A DNA stretch of 64,000 bases from contig CAJFCJ010000001.1 in assembly GCA_904063045.1 (NCBI GenBank), forward strand, positions 1,805,501 to 1,869,500, read 5' to 3'. Position 1 is the first letter of the stretch. Each line of letters starts with the position of its first letter. Positions 1 through 12,877 of the stretch are shown piece by piece. The notes beneath the pieces are model-generated. The model was not told the DNA's origin, ran no database searches, and saw nothing but the letters and a program-made list of their open reading frames with translations. The stretch comes from Dimorphilus gyrociliatus. Its lineage: Eukaryota > Annelida > Polychaeta > Dinophilidae. The position numbers were made by a program, and so were the translations under genes.

Positions 1-2243
1 GAACAAAATTTGGCGAAGAGGATGAAGATGTTCATGCCAGTACTCACTGCCTTCGATTTGATTCTCTCTACTATAGCGTGAATAGGCTATCTTTACCTAA
101 AATTTATCAGCGGGTATCCATTCAATTGTACGAAGGAGAGAAGGAAGGGCGGAGAGGATGGAATAATTTTACGGATGAAGCTCCTATTCAAGTTGGAACT
201 GATATACCTTATCAAAATGGTAAAGGAGATCAATTGTATGTTCAATATAAGGATATTGAATTTATGCCTGACAAACTACCGATTGACTTTGTCAGTAAAA
301 AGTTATTAGTACCAACTGCTCTTCACGTGACAGAAGGTCAACAAATTCCAAAACAAATACAACGTCAACGTCTTCCAAAAAACTTTCTTATAGTTGATTC
401 GAACTTAATTGATAACAGTCATCAATCTTGCGACAGAACTGGAATGAATTCGGCCGCATTTTTGAAAATGACAACTCCTTGCCAAGTTCCAAGGAGAGAG
501 ATTTTACATGAATAAATCACATGGATAATTCGCCTAATACTATTCATTTATAAATATTAAAATGATAGAATGTTACGTAATTCATTCAAATCTCCCTCCA
601 GACATACTTGTATGCATAATTCACCAAAAGACTTATTCGTCAGCGACGAAAAAAGGGTAAAGAGGGGAGAAAAAGGCAGATATCTTTTAACTAGCTTTGG
701 TAAACTTATCGAACCTCCAGTTATAATGGAAAATAAGAATAAAGGAAAGCTTCGATTCCTTTTTGATACTTCACAACAAACCAAACTCCGAATCAATATT
801 AAAGCTGATCAATTAAACTTTCTCGATTCACAACCGGAAGCAGAGATTGTAAAAGTTACTTTTAGTGGTTTTAAAGCCAAATCGGAAATTTTGGTGTACG
901 TTAGAAATCCTTTAAGAATCGTATCAAAGCTTAGTGTTCGTCTAATTAAATGTGATGATGATTTTCGCTCATTAAGTCAACCTGATACATTTAAAAGTAT
1001 AGGCCCTAACAGAGTAGACCTGTTTGAATTTCATATGTTACCAGACCAAAAGCAATCTGAAATTGGTAAAAATATAAAAAACTTAAAAATGGATATGGAC
1101 TCGTTTATTAAAGGAAATGATTCGGCTAGTTTAAATAGAAAGATCTCGACTATAAATCAAGAGAAGGTATCATCAAAAAGCTGTCTAGTTCAAGTGTTAG
1201 GTGAACGAAAACAGGTTATTTCAAAGCGAAAAATCAGCTACAAAACAAAAGACTCTTGCGTTTGTCTATTATATTGCAAATGCACTTGCATATCTGATCA
1301 TACTAAATGTAAACCTATTTCCAAAGAGGAATGGCAGGCTGCCGGTTTTAGCGGCTTCATACCAAAATCTAGATCTCTTTTTTCCGGGCACGCTATCCTA
1401 ATTGAAATTCTTTTACTAGTATGTCTTTTCGGTTTGGTGATGGGATGCATGAAAGTTCTTTTAGGATCTTTTTTCATCGAATCATTCAATAAACATGGCT
1501 TGGAAAACTTCTATCCTTTAAAAAGAAATAGCAAGAGATCTAAGTCGAATGACTTTTTAATTAATTGTTGCTTTTTCATCATAGCTCCCATTTCGTTATG
1601 TTCATCATTTGTCAATAATTTTAGAAGTATCTGTGGAATGCCATTAAAAAATTCCACGAGAAAGTACACTCTACTTTCCTTGGAAGACAATAATATAAAT
1701 CTTGAAAATGAAAAATTCAACGAGCAATCTATTCAAACTGAAGAAAGTAAAGAACGCCTTATTATTGCAACTTCAATTAGACCAAATAGAGTTAATGCTA
1801 TGAGCATGAGCACGCTATCTCTTCTTCCCGTTGTATATCTAAACCTAATTGAACCAACAAAGTTACTTCTGGTAAAAGCTTGTATAATGTTAATTACTTC
1901 TAACACTTTTGTTATTATTTAATAAAGGAATCTGGAAAGCGTTTTTCCCTTGCAGGAGTTTTATCAAAATTCAATGAAAATTCTTATACTTTTCAATTAG
2001 GAAGTTATACGAAACAGGTAATACTTTAACTAGCTAAAATTTATTATAACTGTTTATTTCCTTATTTTTCTATAGTTATTCAAACTTGAAAATAATCAAA
2101 GAGTATTGCTAATACCTCCAAAATCAATTAATGAAACTGATTTTAATCTGTTACTTAAAGAGCATGAAGCAAAAGGATTATTATCAATAGTTCCACAATT
2201 TCCCTGTCTGAATAAGAAAGATACAGATTATGAATATTATTAA
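1..2243 (+). CDS. HAP2: HAP2/GCS1 gamete fusion protein, 3' part (5' end outside window)
   Basis: HAP2/GCS1 is a single-pass membrane fusogen that merges gamete membranes. The reading frame is open from the left edge, so the N-terminal part, including the fusion loops, is missing. Supporting features are the family's cysteine spacing after the SCDRTG segment (about 423-440), the CMHNSPKDLF stretch (612-641), and the late ectodomain signature CVCLLYCKCTC followed by EEWQAAGFSGF (1258-1360). A transmembrane helix follows at about 1395-1470, then a long polar cytoplasmic tail. Proposed exons are 1 to about 485, about 602-1871, 1928-2017 and 2076-2243. The last two introns are 56 and 58 bp with good GT..AG ends and keep the frame. 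The first junction (486-601) is unclear: the only GT nearby, at 486, does not match the phase of the next exon. The family is confident; the tail exons are inferred. Confidence 0.85.
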
Positions 2244-2570
2244 GTTTCTAGTTTTATTGTACACGTTTTGTTTCTGTTTTTTATTTTTGCAGTATTTTAT
2301 ATTTTCATATTTAAATTAAAATAAATAACAAAAAGACAAATAAAAGATAAGAATTTAATAAAAGATAACAAGTCTTTTTCTTTTTCTTTTTTTAGGTATT
2401 TCTCTCATTTCTTACATTTTTAATATCATTCTTTCGTCCTTTTGAGGCAATTAGGTTCTTTTCCAATCTATCTTGAGATCTTTTTAGCATTTCGGTAATT
2501 AGGTCCCGTGGTCGAGGGGCTAGTAAAACATAAATGCTTCATTAATTACTAGAATAATGCTTAATTGATT
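2244..2570. other. Intergenic, convergent 3' ends
   Basis: This 327 bp AT-rich stretch lies between the stop codons of HAP2 and LRRC46. AATAAA-like signals at about 2321 and 2355 probably serve 3' end formation of the plus-strand gene. I see no gene here. Confidence 0.5.
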
Positions 2571-3514
2571 TTATTTACATGCTATAGTATTATTATCTAA
2601 TTCGGGAATATCATTGACGTTATCTTCTTCTTCGTCGTCTTCCTCTTCTTCTTCTTCAGAAGACACTTTATAACCGGCATCTCTTTTTTCATCTATTGTT
2701 ACAGTCGTTAGATCCAATTGTTGTAAATTTGGCAAATCTTGAATGATGCTACCTCGGTAGTCATTACCCTTTGAAACCGGATTGCCTTTCATATTTAAAA
2801 TGACAATTGACTGAGGAAATTCATCTTAAAAGAGAGAAAACGGTATGAAACAAAAGGTGCATTTCATTATAAATGTTTATTGTTACCTATATCAAAAGAC
2901 TCTATTAAATTATCAGCCAAGTCAAGAAAAGCTAACTTCTTGAGACTTTGTAGTCCTTGTACTTTTGTTATTTTATTTGAACTCAGAACGATAAATCTTA
3001 AATTTGGGAGACATTCTAGATTTGAGATCGACGTGATATTATTCTTTTTATCATTGTTGTTGTTTTTTTTTATATAAAAAAAAGGACTACTATAAATATA
3101 TGTAATTTTCAAAGAATTAAACTTACATGTTGTAGATAGAGATTTGTTACATGGGTACCGAATAATTCCATATTATCTATATGACAAATTCCTTCTCTGT
3201 CAAGTCGAACATGGCTTATTTTTGATAAATGATCAATACTGTTATTTTCAAGAAAAAATATTTATATACACAGTATATATGAGTATGTGAAATTGTAAGT
3301 AACCATAATTCATAATCCCAATCTTGTGCATCTTCTGGTAAATGTCTCTGTACTAGTAGCTTGAAGGTAATTTTACTTTGTTGTTTCGTAGCTGTAAGAG
3401 TTAAATATGAAAATATTAAACTTTAGTTTGTTTTCTTTCATGTTCTATATAAAGTAATTAATGCTGACGCTCGATTTCATAAACTTCATCAGCTGATTTG
3501 TCAAATTCGTTCAT
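2571..3514 (-). CDS. LRRC46: Leucine-rich repeat protein LRRC46
   Basis: A small LRR protein; the vertebrate relative is linked to sperm flagella and cilia (family knowledge). Five exons can be joined in frame on the minus strand: 3469-3514 (MNEFDK start), 3305-3391, about 3125-3235, about 2888-3050 and about 2571-2828. The joined product has the family's order: an entry segment with RHLPED, then VRLDREGI, NLYLQH, ISNLECLPNLR, a FLDLADNLIE repeat, the DEFPQS turn and a final capping repeat. It ends in an acidic Glu/Asp tail. The order and several motifs match LRRC46 as I remember it. The start at 3514 is chosen because exon 1 joins exon 2 in phase; an open frame continues upstream to 3727 and a longer N-terminus cannot be excluded. 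The start faces GTDC1 across about 235 bp. Confidence 0.82.
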
Positions 3515-3749
3515 TTTCGGTGTTTCTATGATAAACAGGAAAAGGAAATTGACTTTTTGGAAGAGGGACACCGTTTTCAGAGAATTGGAATTATTTTCTT
3601 TTAGCCGGTCTGTTAATTCCGAAGAAAAATCAACAAAACCCCTGTCGTTCCAAAATCTCCTTTTTCTATCAATTATGCTATAGAATTTTAAGTCTTTAGA
3701 GCTCCATTTCACAAAAATTAGCTTCAATGTCAGGGTTCCTCAATACATC
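3515..3749. promoter_or_regulatory. Probable bidirectional promoter of LRRC46 and GTDC1
   Basis: Only 235 bp separate the proposed start codons of two divergent genes, so the promoters must lie here or within 5' untranslated sequence. No TATA box is evident. The call is positional inference. Confidence 0.4.
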
Positions 3750-5263
3750 ATGAGCTTTGAAAATGTGCATCCAAATCTAATAATCGAACCATTTTGCTCA
3801 GGGTCTCATAGACAATTGGTAACCTTTATTGAAGAAAATTATAAATGCGATTGTATTAGTTTGACCGGTAAGAAATGGCATTGGAGAGCGCGATGTTCTG
3901 CATTATACATTTCTCAGAAACTTCCAAAATCACACTCTTATAAGTAGTATAAGTTGCTGCAAAAAACTAATGTTTGAATTAATGATCTAAAAAACCACAG
4001 GACAATATTCGCAAGCTCAGTTCTAAACTTAGCAGAATTATTAGCACTCAGACCTGATTTACAGTCTACCAGGAAAATATTATATTTTCATGAAAATCAA
4101 CTGATCTACCCTATCCAAAGAACCAAAGACGGAGACTATCAATACGGCTATAATCAAATTCTGTCAAGGTGATAAAACATAAAAAGAAAAGGGCTATTTA
4201 AAGATAATAATAGGGCTAATTATCTGAAATATTTACAGTATGGTAGCGGATGACGTTTACTTTAACTCTAAATTTAATATGAATAGTTTTCTTGGGACGA
4301 TAAAGTCTTTTATTAAGAAAATACCCGATTATGCTCCTTCTAATATCGAAAATGAAATTGAAATGAAATGTAAAGTTCTTTATTTTCCTGTTAGTCTACC
4401 AAATATTGAAAAGCCTATGGTTACAACATCCGAGGAAGAGAAGAGCAAGGATCCAATTCATTTCGTTTGGCCACACCGATGGTTCATATTTATGTATTTG
4501 TTTCAAAAATATACTATATTTTCTTTTGTATTCATCAAAGGGAGCATGATAAAAATCCCGATCTTTTCTTCAACACCTTATTCAAACTATTGGAAGAAGG
4601 TTTAGATTTTAAAGTGTCTATTTTAGGAGAACAATATGAAGAGATACCAGGTTTTTAGCGTGCATATATAAATATGAAAGTTTTAACTTGAATTGAAAAT
4701 TTAATAGCCATTTTTAATATTGGAAAAGAAAGATTAAAAGAGAAAATACAGAATTGGGGCTTTGCAGAAAGCAAAAGTGAATTTTTTAGGTTATCTTCAA
4801 TTCTTAGATATTTTACTAATCTTATTAATTAATTTGGTGTTTCGTTTATTATACAGAATTTTGTCTACGTGTGATGTAGTTGTCTCCACTGCAATTCATG
4901 AATTTTTCGGTGTTTCCATGATAGAGGCAACTCACATTGGTTGCCAACCATTGGCTCCTAACAGATTATCTTATCCCGAAATCTTTCCAGGTAAAAATAT
5001 CTTACGACTTATTCATTTATAAAGATTATTTAGCAAATTATAACAGAATCCTGCTTGTACAACACGGATACGCAACTCTTGTCGAAAATGAGAAAGTTTT
5101 GTAAAAGACCAGATATCTTGCGAAGAAGAGAAAAAGTATGCAAAGTAGAATTTCAATCGGTACTTTTATCTTAACACAGTAATTTTTCTCTCAGATAGAA
5201 GTTTCCAAATATAGTTCTACTGTTTTGAAAAAGGAATACGACGAATTGTTTAACAATAAATAA
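3750..5263 (+). CDS. GTDC1: GTDC1 / tRNA-queuosine alpha-mannosyltransferase (QTMAN)
   Basis: This enzyme adds mannose to queuosine at the wobble position of tRNA-Asp, using GDP-mannose (family knowledge). Eight exons join in frame: 3750-3943, 4001-4168, 4239-4481, 4541-4650, 4708-4789, 4857-4990, 5047-5135 and 5195-5263. The N-terminal domain shows [43 protein letters not shown] and QYGYNQI in order. The C-terminal GT-B half shows WPHRWEHDK (formed across the 4482-4540 intron), the EFFGVSM donor-site motif with the preceding VVVSTAIH, and LSYPEIFP. The protein is about 360 residues, somewhat shorter than the vertebrate form. One intron begins GTTCAT. Start 3750 places the PNLIIEPF motif where the family begins. 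The identification is secure; the substrate is inferred from the family. Confidence 0.92.
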
Positions 5264-5427
5264 ATAGCTTAAAAATCTTTGTAATGTTCTTATCTTTTTT
5301 GCCGAAGGTTGAAATTCAGTGTATTTGACTTCGTAAAGAATAAAAAATTAACAAACAATCAGCATGGCAACTTTTGAACATAACTTTCAGAAAAACATTA
5401 GATGAAACTGAATTTCAAAAAAATAAA

Positions 5428-8269
5428 TTACAGTTGACTATCAAGATAATCTTTGCCCAAGTAATGCTTCATAAACTTTGTCAGAGACGTGTCCAGAAAC
5501 TCGGCTTCGTGCTTTAGCTTTTTAGCTTGACCTCCAATAATTTCCAACTCTTTAACTTGTTCATCGAAGGCAACTAGTTGATGTCTCATATCTTGTTGTG
5601 CTGCAGTTACATGACTAGCTAATCTGGAATATGTCCCATTCAATTCAGTAGCCACTTGATGACTGCAGTTGGAGCTAGTCAAGTCTACTATAAGTCTTAG
5701 TTTATTGCTAGCATAGTCTACGTATTGTCGTTTAAATGCCTTTTCACGAGCTTTTCTAGTCCATGTCAAGCGCTCGTACATATATATTCCGCCGTACACA
5801 CTAGCAGCGACAGCCATTACTCTCCATCCTAGAGCTTTAGCCGTAAAGCCGGCAGCAGCAAGTACTCCAATTGTTGTCGAAGAGTACAATGTTGTAAAGT
5901 GCGTTAAAGCCTATATTGAAATTTGAAGAGTAAACAACTATTTTAAAACAAATCTTAATTTACAAACTTGAACAATTGCTATTCCTTCATTCATTTCTAA
6001 TCTTTTTTCATTACTTGGCGTCAATGGAGTAGTGGGTGGCAATAGAGGTGCTCTTTGGAATTTCTTATTTAGATATCGATTGAAAAGTGAGGTTAGACCA
6101 AGAGAAAAACGGAATTCAATATCTTCCTGGAAATCCCTGCATAAATTACGACAGTCCAATCTATACAATATACCAAAATCTTTCGAATTAGGCGTGAACT
6201 TTTTAGCAGTTTCTCGACGTTCCTCAGATAGCAAGGCAGTTAAACGTTCTGAAATGTTTTGATGGAATAAATAACTAATCTCATTTAGATAGAATTTCTA
6301 TAAAGAGAACAAATAAAAAAGTGTTCCAAATACCAGTAATCTCCGATTGCAGGTGGGTTAAATTTCTAATAATCTCTTCTGATAATTTCTTAGCTAAATT
6401 CTGTCCCAAGCCATCTTCAACGTGCTTATGCAATTCCTATTTTTTTATGGAGAAAAAAACAAACAACTTATAACTATTACGAACCAAACATTTCAAAGAA
6501 GCACATTTCTATTTCTTGATCAATATACACAGTAGTAATCCTTTTTAAATTCTTAATTAACTCTTTATCAATGTAATCATTTAAGTCCTAAGAATTTATT
6601 TGTGTCCTAGTGAATTAAACTATTGTATAGTAAAATAGTTTATCAAACCTGTTTGTAAACTAAGAGAATTTCGTTGTCAGGATGAAATGGCCTATTGAAT
6701 TGATCCACAAGAGTAGATAGACGTCTAATCTCGTCTGTAAACGCTGAGGCTACTTTTTTTTCTATATCAAGAACAACTTCATCAATTTTTGCTCTAACAT
6801 CAGATGTCAACAATTCTAATTGCTTCTCAACGTAATCCAATTGGCTTGCTGCGTCGATTCTTTGTTGTTGTTTTGATTCATAACAACTAACGGCTGATTC
6901 TCTAACTATTCCAATAAGTTTATGCAATTTAACAACCATATCTTTACCATTAACTGCATGTTGAGCAAATTTTGTTTGAACAGCTGACTGTGATATACAC
7001 TCCTCAAAACGTCTTTCAAAAGTGGCAAATTCGAATAAACGCCCTTGGTGTCCTTCAGATAGTGCACTAGCTGAATAAACATAAAAACAACAAATTACTT
7101 TAACATATTACAAACAATGTAGGTAAAATTACTTGGAGTGGGCGTTCCAGCTTCCTGGTGGACACGAGCAATAAGAGCTTCCTCAGCAGACACGAAAAAT
7201 ATTCTCTTTTCTGCTTCGGCTTTGCTTACAACTCCTAGCTCATTTACTAGAAAAGCTTTAGCTCTATCAAGATGTTGTTGTTTGACAAGTTTAATAGTCT
7301 CTTCACTTGGCGTTCCACGTGCAGAAGCATCCCACCTAATGGAGGAAAATGTCATTTAAAAACAAATACAAGTTTTAAAAGATATTGTATTACCTATTCT
7401 GGAGAATGAATATGTTGGGTTTTGATAACATATTTGATACTTTGTGAAAGAAATTTTTTTCAGTTTGCATAAGTGTTGATTCAGCATTTGCAACGAGGAC
7501 AAAAACGTCAGCATCCAGGCAATGTTTTGTGATCCATTTGTCGAGATCAGGTGAAACATCTATTCCAGGCGAATCAACCAAAACAACATCGTCTCTTAAT
7601 AAATTACATTTGTCCTGTGGCCATACAATTCTTAGTAGAGATGATTCGTTGAGTTTCACTTCACTAAGAGCACTTGCTAATTGATTAATAGATTCAATAC
7701 TGCGTACTTGTTCCTCGTTTGAATCGGGTACTTAAAAACATAATTGAGATCATTAGGTATGAGTTAAATCATTTTTTATAAATGGACTTACTTGGTTCAT
7801 ACATGGTTCCTTCGTCTGAAGTTCCTCCTTCTACTTGTAGGAAACAGTTAGTTGTATGCCCCATACCAGTGGGCAATATTCTCCTTTTTAACATGGCATT
7901 TATAACGGTACTCTTACCATTAGACGTTCTTCCAAAAAAAGCAACTTTCATTCTATCTCTGTTTAACATTTCTTGGATACCACAAACTCTATTACACAAT
8001 TCATCAATAAACTCTTCATCATCAGTAGATGTTAATTCATACTCCAAATTAACAATGCTAGACACGAATGACTTAGCATCGGTTATGTATTTCTCTATAT
8101 CTGTAAATATATCATTTATTTTCTTTTTGGCTTCACCGAAAACCTTCAACGGTGACTTTGGAGACATCAGTTGACCACCAGCTTCGAGTGATCGAGGTCC
8201 ATCTCCTGAAGCTCCTTCAGTTCTGGAATTTTGTCTTTTCCAATTTTCGGAATGAAAGTCACCAGACAT
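5428..8269 (-). CDS. MFN: Mitofusin, outer mitochondrial membrane fusion GTPase
   Basis: A dynamin-family GTPase that tethers and fuses outer mitochondrial membranes. Exon 1 (7792-8269) carries the start and the P-loop GRTSNGKST, followed by the switch I Thr in MGHTTN. Exon 2 (7394-7730) has the DSPGID G3 motif. Exon 3 is 7133-7335 and exon 4 is 6649-7070. Further exons lie at about 6481-6587, 6340-6440 and 5960-6300. The last exon, about 5428-5912, has a tandem hydrophobic membrane segment (GVLAAAGF to YGGIYMY) and a C-terminal heptad region ending at 5428. Domain order is GTPase, HR1, paired transmembrane region, HR2. There is a single mitofusin type here and MFN1/MFN2 cannot be told apart. 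The junction near 6440/6481 did not resolve cleanly in phase and should be treated as approximate. Confidence 0.93.
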
Positions 8270-9006
8270 GATCTTTTTTTAAAGGAATTCGACAATCGAA
8301 TAATAGTGGAGAATGCAAGCAAAATACGTTTGTCTGCTTTGTCTTAAAAATTGCAGTTCTCCAGAGCTTTTAATATAGCCTGTTCACTGAGGAGTGACAG
8401 TCTTAAGAAATATACGAAACGTTTTTTTTATAAAACGTGCTCGAGCTAGATGACCTTCCACTATGGCTCATCTATTAAAAGTAGGGTACGTAGCGATTCT
8501 CTTTATTCTCTGTCTAACTTTCTTGACAACAATTGGTAGGGAGCGCGTAACCCGATTTTTTAAACGGAAGCGAAAATTTAAATTCTCACAAAAGATCTTG
8601 TAACATATAAATCGATTCAAAGGAAATGTAAGGTCTTTTTGCATTCAAGTGATAAATATCGCTACATTAACCTTATAAACAAATATTTGTCAATAATTTT
8701 ATCATTTAAATGCTAATATTTGCTCACAAGTTTTTACTATCATTCATTAGATCATTTAAATTTAATATAATAGTTCTACCAAGACCTTAATTTAAATCTA
8801 CATTATTGATTTTATTGCCTAAGATAACAAAATTTGAGTACTTTCTGAACAAGTTGTACGAGAGTGTTAGACATTCAACATACGGTGGCGACACCTATAA
8901 ATTTTAGGAAGTTGTTGTATTAATGTTACTGAACAGAATATTTGATAAACGTCAAACACTTGACTTAAATCTCTGAAAAACCTGTGTAGATATTCACCAG
9001 TCAGAG
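8270..9006. other. Intergenic, divergent promoters of mitofusin and TMC
   Basis: This 737 bp AT-rich stretch lies between two divergent start codons. I see no ORF of note and no clear TATA or other element. Confidence 0.4.
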
Positions 9007-12000
9007 ATGGCAAGGTATTCGGATAGTATCAACAGTTTTGAACTTCAAACAGTAAGACATAGTAAGTCAAATTAATTATTTATAGAATAGGACATGACAA
9101 GTTCAATAATTATAGATAGAGATAGCTTAAATGACCCAGAACACCGTCTCGCTGAGAGAAGATACAGTAGAGGTGGTGAAAATGAAGGTAGGTTTAAAAG
9201 AGTGATTTCAAACTTATAAAATTATATGTATTCTAATTTTTAGGCATAAGTCGTAGAAGGAAAAAAAGAGCAAATTCTTTTGCATCAGGTACATTAAGAA
9301 TTAGAAGACCAGTATTAAGGCAGGATGAGATAGAACAAGTAGTTGATGAAATAGATAATGTAAGTTATACCTCCGGGAGTGACTCATTTAAAGGAAAAAT
9401 AACTGTTTGATTGAAAACCATGTGTAATTTATTGCGTATATTGTTACCATTAACCTAAATATTTAACTATAGGACACACCAGATCAACCAGTCGCTTTAC
9501 AAAGTGATCAAATCAAGGAGCAAAATGTACCTATGAGCGCCAAAAGAGAAATAAGGTAAATTCAAAAAACATAACTTCCTCCTAGCTCCCTTCTGTATAA
9601 ATATTTACTTGGATTTTATTGGCAAATGCAATATACAATTTGTATTTACTTATTGATTATTTAGGCGAAACTTGGAGAGAAGACAGACAACTACACGTAT
9701 AAAAAAACCAGGTTGGTTTAGGAGGAAGAAATATGATATTCAAATGGTTAGTAGATTTCTTATCAAGTGCAAAAAATCAAAACTTCGTGACTGAACGAGC
9801 TATGACTATGTCTGATATATCTAATATAGTTCAAAGTATCTATGATTAGCTTTACAACACTAGAATTATAAAAGTTCTATTGACAAATCTGTTATAAAAT
9901 AATGAACATTTGTTAAAAAAATGCTACTTCCAGTTTTAAATCAGAGTATTCGGTCTATTAAATAAACCATCGAACTTTAACTCTTGTCCTACAAGTGTAG
10001 TAAAAAACCGCAGAAATTGGTATTTAATAGTCTCTTTAGTTTTAAATTGTATATGTGTATATCTCTATAATCATTTGTATAGATAACGGGAATGGTATTT
10101 ATAATAACTGTAATCAGTCTTTATCAGTTAATATAATTGATATATACTATTATCATAATAACGAAAGAAGAAAATTAATGTTACTTATTTTATTATTAAA
10201 ATATTTTAATACTTTAGACAAAACCTTTCTATTAAAAAAATACATCATATTTACACATGCATAAGCACAGATATGTATATAAATAGTACGTTGTTTTATA
10301 TTAATACAGCAATGGTGTAGATTCAAGCTTTGGACAGCTGACCAATTTTATACCATTGAACTTTGGAGAAGTCATTTTAGAACCATTGATGGTCATTTTG
10401 GCAGTGATGTTGGCTCTTATTTTAGACTTCTTCGTTGGATATTCTCATTGAATTTACCAGTCTTCATTCTAACATTTTCTTTCCTCACAATTCCACAATT
10501 GATAGTCAGAAATTTAGGAAACTTTGATGATAGTCAGGAATCTGTCACATGTAAATTTGAGCATCCTTTCGAAGGACCAGAATTTCTTACAGGAGGGGTA
10601 AACTTAATTTTTCATCCCATTTCAAAATATCAAAACTAACATGTCGCTTTATTTGAGAAATGTTTTTCAAAAGGCTCTATCTTTTTTATAGGGTTGGTTC
10701 AATCAGACAGAGCTCTATTATGGTTGCTACACAAAGGAAATTATCCAAATATGGAAAGGCCATAAATATGATATGAAATACGCCTATTTCTTCGTATGCG
10801 TAGCTTACTACTTGTTTACACTCTTAAGAACTGCCTACAGGTTATTAGTCTAAATTATTAAAGTTGTCAATTAATCAAAATGTCATTAAAATTAGTTTAC
10901 AGTCATCCTATAAAGAAAATTTTATCGAAGCAGAAGGAGAAATTCAGGCCTTTTATAGTGCCAGAGTATTTTGTGGCTGGGATTATCGCATAGCTCATAA
11001 AGAGACTGCTTTACTTAAACACAAAACTCTCTCAACATTATTAAAGGTTTGTCAAAGTTTATAAGCTTAGTTTATTGTTGAAATAATTGTCTAATTTTCA
11101 GGAAAGTTTGTCAAAATATAATGAAAGAGTATCGAACAGTTGGAAAACATTTTTTTTGAAGACATTCTTTCGTATTTTGACGAATGTTGTGTCACTTGCC
11201 CTAATTGGTGCTTCAGGATATCTGGTTTGGTATATTTCTGATACGCAAAGTTTAAAGGTTTGTTTTTCCTTTATACAAGTTAATATTTTAATTACCTAGT
11301 AACGGTATGTTATTTTAAAGACTGACAATAAATTTTTACACGATATGGCTATGCCGTTAACAATATCGGCATTGAATTTTATTCTTCCATTTGCATTTTC
11401 AATAATTGCCTCATTTGAAAACTATAGCATACCTCAATATGCACTATATTTTACAATGATTAGGTAAGAAACGAATAGAGAATAAGTCATTGATTAAGAC
11501 TAATGAAATATATATATTTAGAACTTTATTATTAAACGCTGCAACACTAGGAGTTTTGGTTTATTTTTGGTTTATTACTGTTAATTGTGATCAATTAGAA
11601 AAAAAGGATGAAAATTGGTTAAATGCAGCAGTTGATTGTAAGCCAGTAAGTTTATATTATAAGATAAAATAACACAGATAATATTTTATGTTTAAACTGA
11701 TTTTTTAATTTTAAACAGTGTTGGGAAAGTTTTATGGGAGAGCAAATTTATAGATTAGTTATTGTGGACTTCTTCTTTACAATTCTATTTACATTATTTT
11801 CTGAATTAATTAGATTGTTAGTATTTATTTTTAAATTCTAATTTATATCTATGTATAAAGAAATAATATTCTTTTTTCTTTTTAATAGTCTTGTTCATAA
11901 ATGTTTCAAGTCAAGAATTGATAAACCTGAATTCGATATTGCAAGAAATACTCTTAATCTTATATACTCTCAAAGTTTAGTTTGGTTAGGGACGTTTTAT

Positions 12001-12877
12001 AGTCCACTTTTGTCCCTTATTCAAGTTATTAAATTTTTTGTTCTCTTTTATATTAAAAGAGTAAGTATTGTAATATTAATTAAATAAATAATTATGTTCA
12101 TTTTTCTATTTTCTTACTAAAAACAGTATAGTCTTACACTATTTTGTCGACCGTCCTCCAAGCTTTGGAAGGCTGCTAAAACTCAAACCTTTTTCTTATT
12201 ATTTATATTTGTATCGCTGTTGTTATGCGTGATAGCAGTTGCTTTTAGCATGATTTCGTAAGTTGACCCTTTTTTTATTTGGTCTACTATTTATGTTAAT
12301 TTTAAATAATAATTAACTTTATTTGTACTTGTTTATTCAGCCTGAAACCGTCGCAAAGTTGCGGTCCTTATCAGGAATTTAATACAACTTATCAGGTAAT
12401 AACAGAGCCATTTAATAAATGGTCTGGTAAGCTTAATTGGCTAAAAGAGATCATAAAATTGATAACATCTGATGTTTTTTTCTTCCTGATCCTAACTGTT
12501 TTGTCGTAAGTCTTAAACTAGAAATTTTTAACTAGATTGTCAAAGAAATATATGTCTTTCCTACAGCGTTACTGTATATTATACGAGAATAATCATGAAT
12601 GCTCACTTTGAAGTAGTCCGCCTGCTTAAACATCAATTACACAACGTAAGTTTTTCTCAATATCTATATAATTCGCTATAAATAAAATACTTTTTAACAG
12701 GAAGGCAAAGATAAACAATTTCTTATAGGCCTACTACAAAACAACTCAACTGGAAGTTCTCGTCATAATAATAGCAATAACTCTAACACACGTGGCAACT
12801 ATACTGAGAACAACAATAAGTCATCATCGAATAAGATTCACGTAATACAGAATAGACATTTTGACAGGGATGAGTAA
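9007..12877 (+). CDS. Transmembrane channel-like (TMC) protein
   Basis: TMC proteins are multi-pass ion channel subunits related to the TMEM16/OSCA fold; some are mechanotransduction pores. Exon 1 (9007-9051) reads MARYSDS and joins 9091 in frame. Arg-rich cytoplasmic exons follow to 9746, then a 562 bp intron. Exon 10309-10597 holds the family opening [10 protein letters not shown] and FLRW-like LLRWIFSLN. Later exons carry the extracellular segment with GCY, repeated hydrophobic helices and the diagnostic TMC signature CWESFMGEQ leading into YRLVIVDF (about 11718-11765). The final exons contain the last helices (about 12450-12590) and a short Asn/Ser-rich tail ending at 12875-12877. There are more than a dozen exons with small introns. 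The subfamily cannot be assigned. A short C-terminus suggests the TMC4-8 type more than TMC1-3, which is inference. Confidence 0.9.

Noticed and set aside
3515-3727. N-terminal extension of LRRC46
   Set aside because: The open frame carries no LRR or conserved residues and would nearly abut GTDC1; the internal Met at 3514 fits the family start better.
3750-5263. Initial idea that this was ALG11 (dolichol-linked mannosyltransferase)
   Set aside because: [13 protein letters not shown] and WPHRWEHDK belong to the GTDC1/QTMAN family, and there is no N-terminal membrane anchor.
10055-10264. 69-codon ORF inside the TMC gene
   Set aside because: Lies in the 562 bp intron between the Arg-rich exons and the first membrane exon; low-complexity Ile/Asn/Tyr content.
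9007-12877. Initial idea that this multi-exon membrane gene was ATG9
   Set aside because: The CWESFMGEQ...VVDF-type signature and the [11 protein letters not shown] opening are TMC hallmarks; no ATG9 motifs are present.
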